Position numbers and translations under genes: made by a program. From Limnobaculum allomyrinae (lineage in GTDB: Bacteria > Pseudomonadota > Gammaproteobacteria > Enterobacterales > Enterobacteriaceae), in contig NZ_JADRCR010000004.1 in NCBI RefSeq assembly GCF_016649425.1, positions 62,001 through 126,000 of the forward strand: 64,000 nt of DNA. The letters run 5' to 3'. The notes beneath the pieces are model-generated. The model saw nothing but the letters and a program-made list of their open reading frames with translations. It had not been told where the DNA came from and searched no databases. This document shows, piece by piece, positions 56,496-64,000 of the stretch (position 1 is its first letter; the number at the start of each line of letters is the position of its first letter).

Positions 56496-57746
56496 ATGAG
56501 TAAAATAAAAAATAAGTTATATCAATTCAATGAAGCCCCTGCCATTGTTTTCCTGATTTCTTTAGCTCTATCTTTTGCTCTACTATACGATACGGTTAGT
56601 CGTTATGCCTTATATATTGCATTCTATCTTTCAGTAATATATATATTTATCAGAAGAAATAATATAAGAAACCGAGAGCTGATATTACCCATAGTTATTA
56701 TCTTATTTGGTATCTTTGAAATATCATGGGCAGAATTATCTAAGAGTACTGATTATAATATTGTAAATATTGAATATATACGTACTGCTAAAAGAATGAT
56801 TTCGTGTGCAGTAATACTTTTTCATTTGGTGTCAATTAAGGAACGAGTGGGTAAAAAAACATTATCCCTTTGTGCTTTTATGTTGTTGCTCAGTTACTTA
56901 TATCTATCATTTAGTGGAATCCTTTACTATATGCAAACAGGGCAGCGTATTGGATTTGGAATGGCAGCAACAATAGGGGGGTATATTTATACCATCCAGG
57001 CTTTATTGGTAATGTATATAGTATCCATATCTAAAATAAAATATAGTGATATCTTATTGGTCGTGCTGGCATTATTTACATTTTATGTTGTTATTATGAC
57101 AGAAACCAGAGCCATTATTATAATTTATCCATTATGTGTATTTTTATTATTTATTAAATCAAAAATTATAAATATAAAATCTCTACTAGTCTTAGTAATA
57201 CTTATTACAGCTGGTGTAAGTACAAATTTAATTTCGTTACAGCCAATTATTTATAGAATGGACTCTACCGTCTATGAGGTTAATGCTTATCAGGGGGGGA
57301 CTGTTGGTACATCCTTAGGTGCAAGATTTAGCCTGTGGAAAGCTGGGGTTCATATTATAAGTGAACATCCTTATGGGGTTAGCGCTGATGAACGTAATGC
57401 ATTGGCTAAAGAATATATTATAGAAGAACAATATAGTAACCCGGCAGCATTAGATGCACTGGAATTTCATTTACACAATGATATAATTAATATCGGTTCA
57501 CTACAGGGTATAGTGGGAATATTATTTTTGCTTGTTTTTTATATTTCCCTGATATATTACACAGTCATCATAACGAAAAGTTTTCTTATATCAGCATTAC
57601 TTATGATCCCAACGATATTTTTTGGATTGTCAGATACATTACTTTACTCAAATAAATATATATATGTCATGTTATTGAGTTTAGTTATATATATCTTTTT
57701 TTCATACTCTGGAAATAAAAATGTGCAGGAGATAAGTAAAAAATAG
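56496..57746 (+). CDS. waaL: O-antigen ligase WaaL
   Basis: A 416-aa inner-membrane protein with about twelve hydrophobic spans and one large periplasmic loop (about 250-340). The loop contains GARFSLWKAGVHIISEHPYG and HLHNDIINIGSLQGIVG, the latter holding the conserved periplasmic histidine; an upstream TETRA motif supplies a conserved arginine. It joins undecaprenyl-linked O-antigen to the lipid A core. The sequence is variable, as usual for WaaL, and markedly AT-rich. The family call rests on topology, these motifs and location. Confidence 0.88.
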   Translation: MSKIKNKLYQFNEAPAIVFLISLALSFALLYDTVSRYALYIAFYLSVIYIFIRRNNIRNRELILPIVIILFGIFEISWAELSKSTDYNIVNIEYIRTAKRMISCAVILFHLVSIKERVGKKTLSLCAFMLLLSYLYLSFSGILYYMQTGQRIGFGMAATIGGYIYTIQALLVMYIVSISKIKYSDILLVVLALFTFYVVIMTETRAIIIIYPLCVFLLFIKSKIINIKSLLVLVILITAGVSTNLISLQPIIYRMDSTVYEVNAYQGGTVGTSLGARFSLWKAGVHIISEHPYGVSADERNALAKEYIIEEQYSNPAALDALEFHLHNDIINIGSLQGIVGILFLLVFYISLIYYTVIITKSFLISALLMIPTIFFGLSDTLLYSNKYIYVMLLSLVIYIFFSYSGNKNVQEISKK

Positions 57747-57753
57747 GATCCTC

Positions 57754-58851
57754 TTAAGCTTGTTTACTATGCCATCTTTCTGTAATAGAAATTAGAGATG
57801 CTTTAAACAAAGCATAGTAATTTTCTGGATAAAATCTTTCTGCAGAGGCTTGAATTAATTGCTGGTCGGGGAGCGCTTCACCATTAATAATATTACTAAT
57901 AATATTATGTAGTGCTTGAACATCTCTTGGTTTAAACAAAACACCATTAATACCATTCTGAATAATATCTTTTGGCCCCGTTGGGCAGCTACTACTAATA
58001 CTGTATACACCATGAGCTGCAGCTTCGGCAAGAACCATACCGAAACCCTCATGAGTCGAGGCAAGTATAATCGCAGTTATGTCATGTAAAACATCCCAAG
58101 GTTTATGCTGCCATCCATGCCAAATTATTTTGGGATAAATACTTAACTGTTTAGCATAATCTTGGGTAATTGCCATATCTTTACCGTCACCAACAATATG
58201 CAGTTCAAATTCGTTTTTTATTGTGGAAAATGCATCCAGAATATCTTTCAATCTTTTTTCATCGCCGAAAAGAATACGGCCTAAATAAGCAAATTTGTGT
58301 TTATCTGTTGGTCTTGGGATCAATCGATTAGCAGGTTTACATGGATTGAAGATAGTATAAATACGGTCTTTTTCTGCTCCTAATTGAGTTAATTGTTCTG
58401 TTATTTCTGATGCAATGGCTAAATGAAAATCCGCCCTTAATATACCTGATTTTTTATTTATATTTATTAGAGAATTATGAGACCATGAAATCAAAGGATA
58501 ATGGCCAAAACATATCTTTCTTGCAAAGTCGGCTATCAGACAAGTTAAAGAATTTGTACAAATGATAAGATCGGGCTTCTCTTGGTAAAGAAAACGAGAC
58601 AGTGAAATAGCATAAACAAGATTTCTCACTTTCTTGCTTTTGTGTATGCACATTGAAGATTTATACTCAATACCTTCTAGCCATTCTGTATAGTGTTGCT
58701 TTTCTTTTCCCAACATAAATAATTTAATCTGAATACCATCAGCTTTAATCATAGGCAGGAGGGTAGTCATTACGGTTTCCATTCCCCCTCGTCCTTCCAG
58801 GAAGGGAAGGATTAAAATGATTTTTTTTAATGCCGTAGTTTTATTTTTCAT
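57754..58851 (-). CDS. WaaB-like GT4 galactosyltransferase
   Basis: A 365-aa GT-B enzyme. GRGGMETVMTTLLPMI at the N terminus and YLGRILFGDEKRLKDILDAF, ELHIVGDGKDM, IWHGWQHKPWDVL and STHEGFGMVLAEAAAHGVYS at the C terminus resemble Escherichia WaaB (alpha-1,6-galactosyltransferase of the outer core). It ends 7 bp after the convergent waaL stop. Sugar specificity is not provable by sequence. AT-rich. Confidence 0.75.
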   Translation of the reverse strand: MKNKTTALKKIILILPFLEGRGGMETVMTTLLPMIKADGIQIKLFMLGKEKQHYTEWLEGIEYKSSMCIHKSKKVRNLVYAISLSRFLYQEKPDLIICTNSLTCLIADFARKICFGHYPLISWSHNSLININKKSGILRADFHLAIASEITEQLTQLGAEKDRIYTIFNPCKPANRLIPRPTDKHKFAYLGRILFGDEKRLKDILDAFSTIKNEFELHIVGDGKDMAITQDYAKQLSIYPKIIWHGWQHKPWDVLHDITAIILASTHEGFGMVLAEAAAHGVYSISSSCPTGPKDIIQNGINGVLFKPRDVQALHNIISNIINGEALPDQQLIQASAERFYPENYYALFKASLISITERWHSKQA

Positions 58852-58880
58852 ATTGGAATATATAACCGATAACTTTTTAT

Positions 58881-60047
58881 TTAGATAAAAGAGTTTAATT
58901 TCCCTCTTAATGTATCATTGAATTTTTCGTAATCACACTGTTCTTGAGTATAGTGCAAAGCATTTTCGCTATATTTACGGTATTCATTTTTCTTAACAAT
59001 GCTTTCTATGCCATTGGCATAATCAATATAAGAAGGAACTTTAAGCATCATCAGTTTATCGCTTAAAGGGTCATATCCTTGATGATTATAATGAATGTTT
59101 AATCCAGTTAGCTCGTTGTATTGTTCGAATGTCATGGTTGGAGTATACCCAAGCCCCGTTTCACCTGTTGTAATAACTTCTGGTTGTCCATCAATAAGGG
59201 GAAATATTACCGGGATTCCATTGTAAAGCGCTTCCATACAAGATAAACCAAAAGCTTCAGTTATTGGACTACTAATATAGAAGTCTATTTTTTGATAAAA
59301 ATCAGCCAAATCATGTTGAAAACCCATAAAGATAACTTTGTCAGTTAAATTTAGCTTTTTAACTAATAATTTTAATCTCGCTTCCTGAGAACCTTGGCCC
59401 GCAATATATAGTGTTGTATCAATTCCTCTTCGATTGAGCTCAAGAGTTGTTAATATAGCAACACCAATAGCTTTAATTGGCTCCAGTCGTGAAGCTGTAC
59501 CCAAAACGATATTCTCTTCCAGAGCTTCCTTTTGCTTTTTAATCTTATGAGGCGGAGGAATATTATTTGGAATAGTTTCTATTGGACAGCGCAAGTTAAA
59601 TTTAAGTTGCAACATTCTTTGAGATGCTACAGATACAGAAATGCAACCATCTACCATAGAGAAGAAATTTAATGTCTTAGAATTTTTGCTAAAGTGCCAT
59701 GAATTTCCATGATCGTAATAGATGATTTTTCCACACGAAGGTTTTTTATCCAGATTGGGGATCAGATCCCAAACAATAACCAGATCTGCTTTTTCTTTTT
59801 CAATCAATGTGCGAAGCAAACGCTTGCGTATAAATGATGGATATTTATACGCTCTATTTTGAAAAATTCGATAAGGGAAAATCACAGTATTTTTATCAAT
59901 ATGTTTGATGAGGTTATCACTTAACTCATTATTAATATTGATAATAATATCTTCATCACCGTCATTGATATTACTATTAACAAATTGGATAAGCATTTTT
60001 TCGGTGCCTGCCAGCCCATCCAAGTTAATTATATGTAGGCGCTTCAT
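58881..60047 (-). CDS. Core glycosyltransferase, GT4 family (possible hexosamine transferase)
   Basis: A 388-aa GT-B enzyme. The N terminus INLDGLAGTEKMLIQFVNSN is followed by VLGTASRLEPIKAIGVAILT, TLYIAGQGSQEARLKLLVKK, IFMGFQHDLADFYQKIDFYI and SSPITEAFGLSCMEALYNGI with the E-x7-E motif. The start overlaps the waaC stop by 4 bp. A WabN-type deacetylase needs an N-acetylhexosamine transferase (WabH in Klebsiella); this gene or the one at 51782 is a candidate, by inference only. AT-rich. Confidence 0.75.
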   Translation of the reverse strand: MKRLHIINLDGLAGTEKMLIQFVNSNINDGDEDIIININNELSDNLIKHIDKNTVIFPYRIFQNRAYKYPSFIRKRLLRTLIEKEKADLVIVWDLIPNLDKKPSCGKIIYYDHGNSWHFSKNSKTLNFFSMVDGCISVSVASQRMLQLKFNLRCPIETIPNNIPPPHKIKKQKEALEENIVLGTASRLEPIKAIGVAILTTLELNRRGIDTTLYIAGQGSQEARLKLLVKKLNLTDKVIFMGFQHDLADFYQKIDFYISSPITEAFGLSCMEALYNGIPVIFPLIDGQPEVITTGETGLGYTPTMTFEQYNELTGLNIHYNHQGYDPLSDKLMMLKVPSYIDYANGIESIVKKNEYRKYSENALHYTQEQCDYEKFNDTLRGKLNSFI

Positions 60048-61003
60048 TTGAGATCCAATAAATAATTATAGATAATATCCGGTGATATAGATTCTATATT
60101 GTTAGCTCGTTTTACTGAAAGCTGATTTTTTCCATATCCCCCAATCAGCCCAGGATCTGTTGGTCCATACAGGGTGATATTGGGGCGGTCCAGTGCAGCT
60201 GTAAGATGGCTCAGTCCGGTATCCACAGAAACAACGGCTTTAGCTCCGGCCAACACATTTGCGATTTCTTCCAGGGGTAGTTTAGGTAAAACTTCAACAT
60301 GTTGAAAGCCTTTCGCTAAACGTTTTGCTCTTTCGTGCTCATGAGGAGCACCCCAGGGAAGCTTAATTCTTAATCCAGAGTCTGCTGTAAGGGCAATCAA
60401 CTCGCGCCAATGCTGCTCAGGCCAGTGTTTATCGTCACGGGTTGTGGCATGAAGAAAAACCAAATAGGTATTTGCATCTGCGGGAGGTGTTGCCAGAAAT
60501 CGCCGGGCAATACCATAATCACCCTTTTGCTCTGGCTTTGGATAGCCGAGGCTGAGAGCAAACAGTTGTCGGGTGCGCTCAACGGCGTGTTGATTTTTAG
60601 GTATGGCGTGTTTTACATCATAAAACCAGCTGGCCAGCGGCTCTCTGGCACTATGGCGATCTTGCCCGTGCTTTGTTCCTTTGGCTTTTCGAGTAATTAA
60701 AAAGGCGCTTTTTATGAGCCCTTGTGCATCAATAATGGCGTCATAATGATGTGATTGTAATTGAGCAATGAATGCGGCTCTTTCCTTACGCGTATCAGCA
60801 CTGAACCACGATTTTCTCCAGCGGCGTATGGCGACGGGAATAACCTGGTCAACTGCGTTATGCCAGCTTGGGATTTGTGCAAACCCCTCTTCGACTACCC
60901 AGTCAAAACGGATATTTGGGATTGCATTTTGTGCATCGGTAAGTGCAGGCAAAGTGTGCAAAACATCTCCCATTGAAGAGGTTTTGACGATCAGAACCCT
61001 CAT
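60044..61003 (-). CDS. waaC: ADP-heptose:LPS heptosyltransferase I
   Basis: A 319-aa GT9 enzyme adding the first L-glycero-D-manno-heptose to Kdo2-lipid A. Diagnostic stretches are VLIVKTSSMGDVLHTLPALT, WVVEEGFAQIPSWHNAVDQV, FLHATTRDDKHWPEQHWREL, and SVDTGLSHLTAALDRPNITL followed by YGPTDPGLIGGYG. Length equals the Escherichia enzyme (319). It shares one base with waaF and overlaps the next gene. Confidence 0.97.
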   Translation of the reverse strand: MRVLIVKTSSMGDVLHTLPALTDAQNAIPNIRFDWVVEEGFAQIPSWHNAVDQVIPVAIRRWRKSWFSADTRKERAAFIAQLQSHHYDAIIDAQGLIKSAFLITRKAKGTKHGQDRHSAREPLASWFYDVKHAIPKNQHAVERTRQLFALSLGYPKPEQKGDYGIARRFLATPPADANTYLVFLHATTRDDKHWPEQHWRELIALTADSGLRIKLPWGAPHEHERAKRLAKGFQHVEVLPKLPLEEIANVLAGAKAVVSVDTGLSHLTAALDRPNITLYGPTDPGLIGGYGKNQLSVKRANNIESISPDIIYNYLLDLK

Positions 61004-62052
61004 TATTGGCTCTCCTTACTGGCTAGCAATAATTGGAGCTCAGTTAAAACCTGCTCAGGTTGAATATCAATTAAACTTTGGTGGTAGCCCTGTTGTGCAT
61101 CACCTTTGCGTACTTTATGGTAACCGGTAATCAGGCGGATCACTTTGGCATCATGTGTGAGTGGTGGTGTGAAATCAGGGCTGCTTGGGCCATAAAGGGC
61201 GACTAAAGGTCTGTTGAGCGCTGCCGCGATATGCATTAACCCCGAGTCGTTACTAACAATGGCATGACAGGCGGCTATCAGAATAACGGCCTGCTCCAAC
61301 TTAGTACTTCCGGCAAGATTATGGCACTGGTTTTGCAGATCTACCGGTAGCGCATGCACAATCTCCTCGCCAGCTGCCCTGTCTTTCTCTGAGCCGAACA
61401 GCACAATTTGATATCCCTGCTGGATCAGACTGTTAGCTAAAGTCGCATAATGATAATGAGGCCAGCGCTTTGCCGGGCCAAATTCAGCACCGGGGCAAAA
61501 TCCAATAACAGGTCGGCTGTTACTTAGATTGAATTCAGCGGCAGTTGATTCAATCTCGGTTTGGCTAACATGGAGCTGAGGCCAAAGAATAGGCTGAGGG
61601 ATATCCTCTGCACGAGAAATGCGTTGTTTTTTATAGGCTAAAGCCACATAGCGCTGAACCATCAATGGAAAGGCGGCCTTATCTAATACCCGAAGGTCGT
61701 TAAGCAGGCCGTATCTCATCTCTCCACGCCATCCGGTGCGCAGAGGAATTTGAGCAAAAAAAGGAACCAGAGCAGATTTAAATGAGTTTGGCAGAACAAT
61801 AGCTTGCTGATATTGCTCCTGGCGTAATTGCTTGCCCAACTGACGACGTTCTCCAATGGCTAGTGCACCATGGCCTAAAGGCATTGGCACCGCTTTACTG
61901 ACTTCGGGCATTCGGGCTAATAATGGTCGACACCAGGCAGGAGCCATTACATCTATTTCTATCGCCGGATTTTCTGCCTTTAAAGTACGATAAAGGCTTT
62001 GTGACATCATCATATCACCAACCCAGGATGGCCCGATAATCAGCGTTTTCAT
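61003..62052 (-). CDS. waaF: ADP-heptose:LPS heptosyltransferase II
   Basis: A 349-aa GT9 enzyme adding heptose II. It has LIIGPSWVGDMMMSQSLYRT, MAPAWCRPLLARMPEV, FCPGAEFGPAKRWPHYHYAT, and SNDSGLMHIAAALNRPLVAL with YGPSSPDFTPPL. Length is as expected (348). Order hldD-waaF-waaC is conserved in enterobacteria, with a 1-bp overlap with waaC. Confidence 0.97.
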   Translation of the reverse strand: MKTLIIGPSWVGDMMMSQSLYRTLKAENPAIEIDVMAPAWCRPLLARMPEVSKAVPMPLGHGALAIGERRQLGKQLRQEQYQQAIVLPNSFKSALVPFFAQIPLRTGWRGEMRYGLLNDLRVLDKAAFPLMVQRYVALAYKKQRISRAEDIPQPILWPQLHVSQTEIESTAAEFNLSNSRPVIGFCPGAEFGPAKRWPHYHYATLANSLIQQGYQIVLFGSEKDRAAGEEIVHALPVDLQNQCHNLAGSTKLEQAVILIAACHAIVSNDSGLMHIAAALNRPLVALYGPSSPDFTPPLTHDAKVIRLITGYHKVRKGDAQQGYHQSLIDIQPEQVLTELQLLLASKESQ

Positions 62053-62103
62053 GCTTAATTCTGCTCCAGTTGTAAAACGACACGGCTACTGCATGGTTAA
62101 AAT

Positions 62104-62134
62104 AAAAGCCCGGAGTCATTAACACAGGGCTTTT
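62104..62134. terminator. Hairpin between hldD and waaF
   Basis: AAAAGCCC/GGGCTTTT stem with a 15-nt loop and T-rich flanks on both strands. It could act as a partial terminator between the leftward hldD and waaF, separating their expression. Confidence 0.5.
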
Positions 62135-62160
62135 TATTGAGTGACTGTGTTATTTCAACT

Positions 62161-63096
62161 TTATAATTTATCTCTATTTAGCCAGGCCATATATTCTGCC
62201 ACGCCTTCAGCAACCGTTTTGAAAGGTAGATCATAACCTGTTGCTTTTAATTTAGTAAGGTCAGCCTGAGTATAGGACTGGTAGCGGCCTTTCAAATGTT
62301 CAGGGAAGGGAATGTATTCAACATGTCCTTTTTTATGGAAAGCCAATACCGCGTCTGCAACTGCCTGGAATGATTCTGAGCGGCCGGTTCCACAGTTAAA
62401 GATGCCTGAGGCGCCATTTTTCCAGAACCAAAGGTTCATATTGGCTACGTCGCCCACATAGATAAAGTCGCGTTTAAACTGCTCGCTACCTGAGAATAAC
62501 TTTGGATTTTCACCTTTATTTATTTGATTATTCAGATGAAAAGCAACGCTGGCCATGCTGCCCTTGTGGTTTTCCCGTGGCCCATACACGTTGAAATAGC
62601 GGAACCCGCAAATTTGGGATTCGGCCTGAGGCAAAATTTGACGAACATATTGGTCAAACAGGAACTTTGAATAACCATATACGTTAAGAGGCTGCTCAAA
62701 TTGGCGATCTTCAACAAAGTTATCGCTACGTCCGCCGTAGGTGGCGGCAGAGGATGCATAGAGGAATGGAATGTGGCGATCCAGACAGAAGTGAAGCAGA
62801 TCTTTGGAGTATTGATAGTTATTGTCCATCATATACTTACCATCCCACTCGGTGGTTGATGAGCAGGCGCCCTGATGGAAAACCGCGTCAATATCGCCTA
62901 AATCGTCACCGGCGAGAATATGGGCAAGAAAATCTTCTTTATCAATATAATCAGCAATTTCTAAGTCAACCAGATTGGCGAATTTAGTACCATCTTTCAG
63001 GTTATCGACCACCAGGATGTCCTGATATCCGGTATTGTTTAATGCTTTGATGATATTGCTGCCGATAAATCCAGCACCGCCGGTTACGATAATCAT
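62161..63096 (-). CDS. hldD: ADP-L-glycero-D-manno-heptose 6-epimerase
   Basis: A 311-aa extended SDR enzyme. The NADP-binding loop is [16 protein letters not shown] (3-18), the catalytic [12 protein letters not shown] has Tyr-x3-Lys at about residue 140, and a second catalytic lysine region is [16 protein letters not shown]. It epimerises ADP-D,D-heptose to ADP-L,D-heptose, the donor for WaaC and WaaF. Length is close to the known enzyme (310). No sigma-32 promoter was recognised in the 142-bp upstream gap. Confidence 0.97.
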   Translation of the reverse strand: MIIVTGGAGFIGSNIIKALNNTGYQDILVVDNLKDGTKFANLVDLEIADYIDKEDFLAHILAGDDLGDIDAVFHQGACSSTTEWDGKYMMDNNYQYSKDLLHFCLDRHIPFLYASSAATYGGRSDNFVEDRQFEQPLNVYGYSKFLFDQYVRQILPQAESQICGFRYFNVYGPRENHKGSMASVAFHLNNQINKGENPKLFSGSEQFKRDFIYVGDVANMNLWFWKNGASGIFNCGTGRSESFQAVADAVLAFHKKGHVEYIPFPEHLKGRYQSYTQADLTKLKATGYDLPFKTVAEGVAEYMAWLNRDKL

Positions 63097-63238
63097 GGTT
63101 TCACCACTTGTTCCTAGATAAATTTATTGGGATGTTGTCTGTGTTAAACCGCACCCCGCGTTATTTTATGCCGACTGCATCAACATGGCTATCTGGCAGA
63201 TAGACACTGGATATTATTCTCAGTTCCGTTGCAGATAA

Positions 63239-64000
63239 TTAATGCTTTTTATTATCGTGTTGATACCAGGCTTTCAGGTATTTCATAAAACTGTACGCGA
63301 CAGCGTAAGTTCCGGTAACAACGCCTACTTTGCCATCTTTCCAGCCATTTTTGAAAATATACCATTTCCAGAAAGAGCCAAAAGCGCTAAACAGCCCTCT
63401 GGCTAAAGACGGTTTAACCCGCTTATATTTAACCAGTCGGGTGGTATATCCATTCAGTTTATTAAACACTTCATGGATAGAGAAAAAGGTATCGTGCTTA
63501 ACAAAGCCGGCGATCACGGCAGTACTTTTATAGCCCTCAGCAGCATCATCAACCGGGCGGCTATTGAAGCCAACACATTCACGATTAAATAATCTGACAG
63601 GATAGTCTGGCGAGGTGACGGGATAAATATTATGGACTTCTTTGCCCAAAACAAACCAGTGGCGGGAAATACGAAATGCCATATCAGGTGCAGGCATCGT
63701 CCCGTTCTTAATTTTCTTTATCTCTTCAACGGTTTTCTGGTCAATGATTTCATCACTGTCCATGCAAAGTACCCATTGGTTGCTGACCAATGAGATTGCA
63801 TAGTTCATCTGTTCACCATGTGTGGTATAGGCCCGATAGACGGGTGTTACACCAAACCGCTGACAAATATCCAGAGTTTCATCGCTGCTTCCTGAATCTA
63901 CAATAATTAATTCATCGGCGATTTCTTTCAGGGGCGAAAGTACATCTTCTAGTAAACGTGCGGAATTAAATGTTAGTACGCACACTGATAAAGGAAACAT
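63239..64000 (-). CDS. Glycosyltransferase family 2, WaaE-like paralogue (may extend beyond window)
   Basis: At least 253 aa, beginning with an ATG formed by the last three bases of the window, so the true start may lie further out. It has the nucleotide-binding SVCVLTFNSARLLEDVLSPL, IIVDSGSSDETLDICQRFG, the metal-binding DSDE, and a C-terminal GWKDGKVGVVTG block like that of WaaE ([12 protein letters not shown]). It probably adds a sugar to LPS core or another surface glycan. Specificity unknown. It is leftward, 142 bp before hldD. Confidence 0.85.
   Translation of the reverse strand: MFPLSVCVLTFNSARLLEDVLSPLKEIADELIIVDSGSSDETLDICQRFGVTPVYRAYTTHGEQMNYAISLVSNQWVLCMDSDEIIDQKTVEEIKKIKNGTMPAPDMAFRISRHWFVLGKEVHNIYPVTSPDYPVRLFNRECVGFNSRPVDDAAEGYKSTAVIAGFVKHDTFFSIHEVFNKLNGYTTRLVKYKRVKPSLARGLFSAFGSFWKWYIFKNGWKDGKVGVVTGTYAVAYSFMKYLKAWYQHDNKKH

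Noticed and set aside
63097-63238. Sigma-32 promoter for hldD
   Set aside because: No CTTGAAA...CCCCAT pattern could be found in the upstream gap.

Overview
The window is chromosomal DNA from a gamma-proteobacterium of the order Enterobacterales. The gene set (hldD-waaF-waaC, waaA-waaE-coaD, mutM-rpmG-rpmB-radC-coaBC-dut-slmA, xylAB/xylFGH-xylR, rhaSR/rhaBAD-rhaM-rhaT, dcuB-fumB, selC) and the protein sequences are clearly enterobacterial but diverged from Escherichia. A Budvicia/Pragia/Limnobaculum-like genus is my guess from memory and is not proven by the sequence. Genes are densely packed on both strands, and the more AT-rich stretches coincide with accessory genes.

Layout. 0-2.4 kb: start of a second LeuC-type dehydratase gene, a fluoroacetate-dehalogenase-like hydrolase, a zinc-independent ribosomal protein L36 gene behind a near-consensus Zur box, and a three-repeat PsiF protein. 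2.4-11.3 kb: complete xylose regulon, with xylAB leftward, the XylFGH ABC importer and XylR rightward. The divergent promoter region holds a perfect CRP site and 20 tandem TAAGT-type pentamers. 11.4-12.1 kb: selC (tRNA-Sec) followed by decayed dinD and Ash-type remnants. 12.1-24.5 kb: accessory region with secreted, membrane and lipoproteins, a QseBC/PmrAB-like two-component system facing a MipA/OmpV porin-like gene across a PmrA-type box, an AraC activator, a MORN/YwqK-repeat lipoprotein, a putative leader-peptide/attenuator unit with two coupled small ORFs, and three uncharacterised genes including a SUKH-like protein.

24.5-32.2 kb: rhamnose regulon (rhaR, rhaS leftward; rhaB, rhaA, rhaD, rhaM, rhaT rightward) with CRP sites before rhaB and rhaT. 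32.3-36 kb: tandem histidine-phosphatase protein, metallo-beta-lactamase protein, acetyltransferase, GlpM, small acidic protein. 36.5-39.9 kb: DcuB fumarate/succinate antiporter and class I fumarase, a fumarate-respiration pair. 40.1-44 kb: three-subunit membrane-bound sugar (gluconate-type) dehydrogenase whose FAD subunit carries an apparent one-base frameshift in a poly-A tract at its start.

44-49.7 kb: conserved housekeeping block (slmA, dut, coaBC, radC, rpmB, rpmG, mutM, coaD). 49.7-64 kb: lipopolysaccharide core locus. Conserved heptose/Kdo genes (waaE, waaA, wabG, waaC, waaF, hldD) flank an AT-richer variable middle containing waaZ-like, wabN-like, waaL and two further GT4 genes, with wabN-waaL inverted relative to the rest. 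The gene complement suggests a Klebsiella/Serratia-style core (uronic acid on Hep II, deacetylated hexosamine) rather than the E. coli type.

Best leads for something undescribed: the pentanucleotide tract inside the xyl promoter region, the 22.36-22.77 kb leader-peptide/hairpin/coupled-ORF unit, the EexN-pilin-like lipoprotein, the LexA box with a radC-coupled peptide, and the homopolymer frameshift in the dehydrogenase. No defence island, CRISPR array or intact mobile element was seen.
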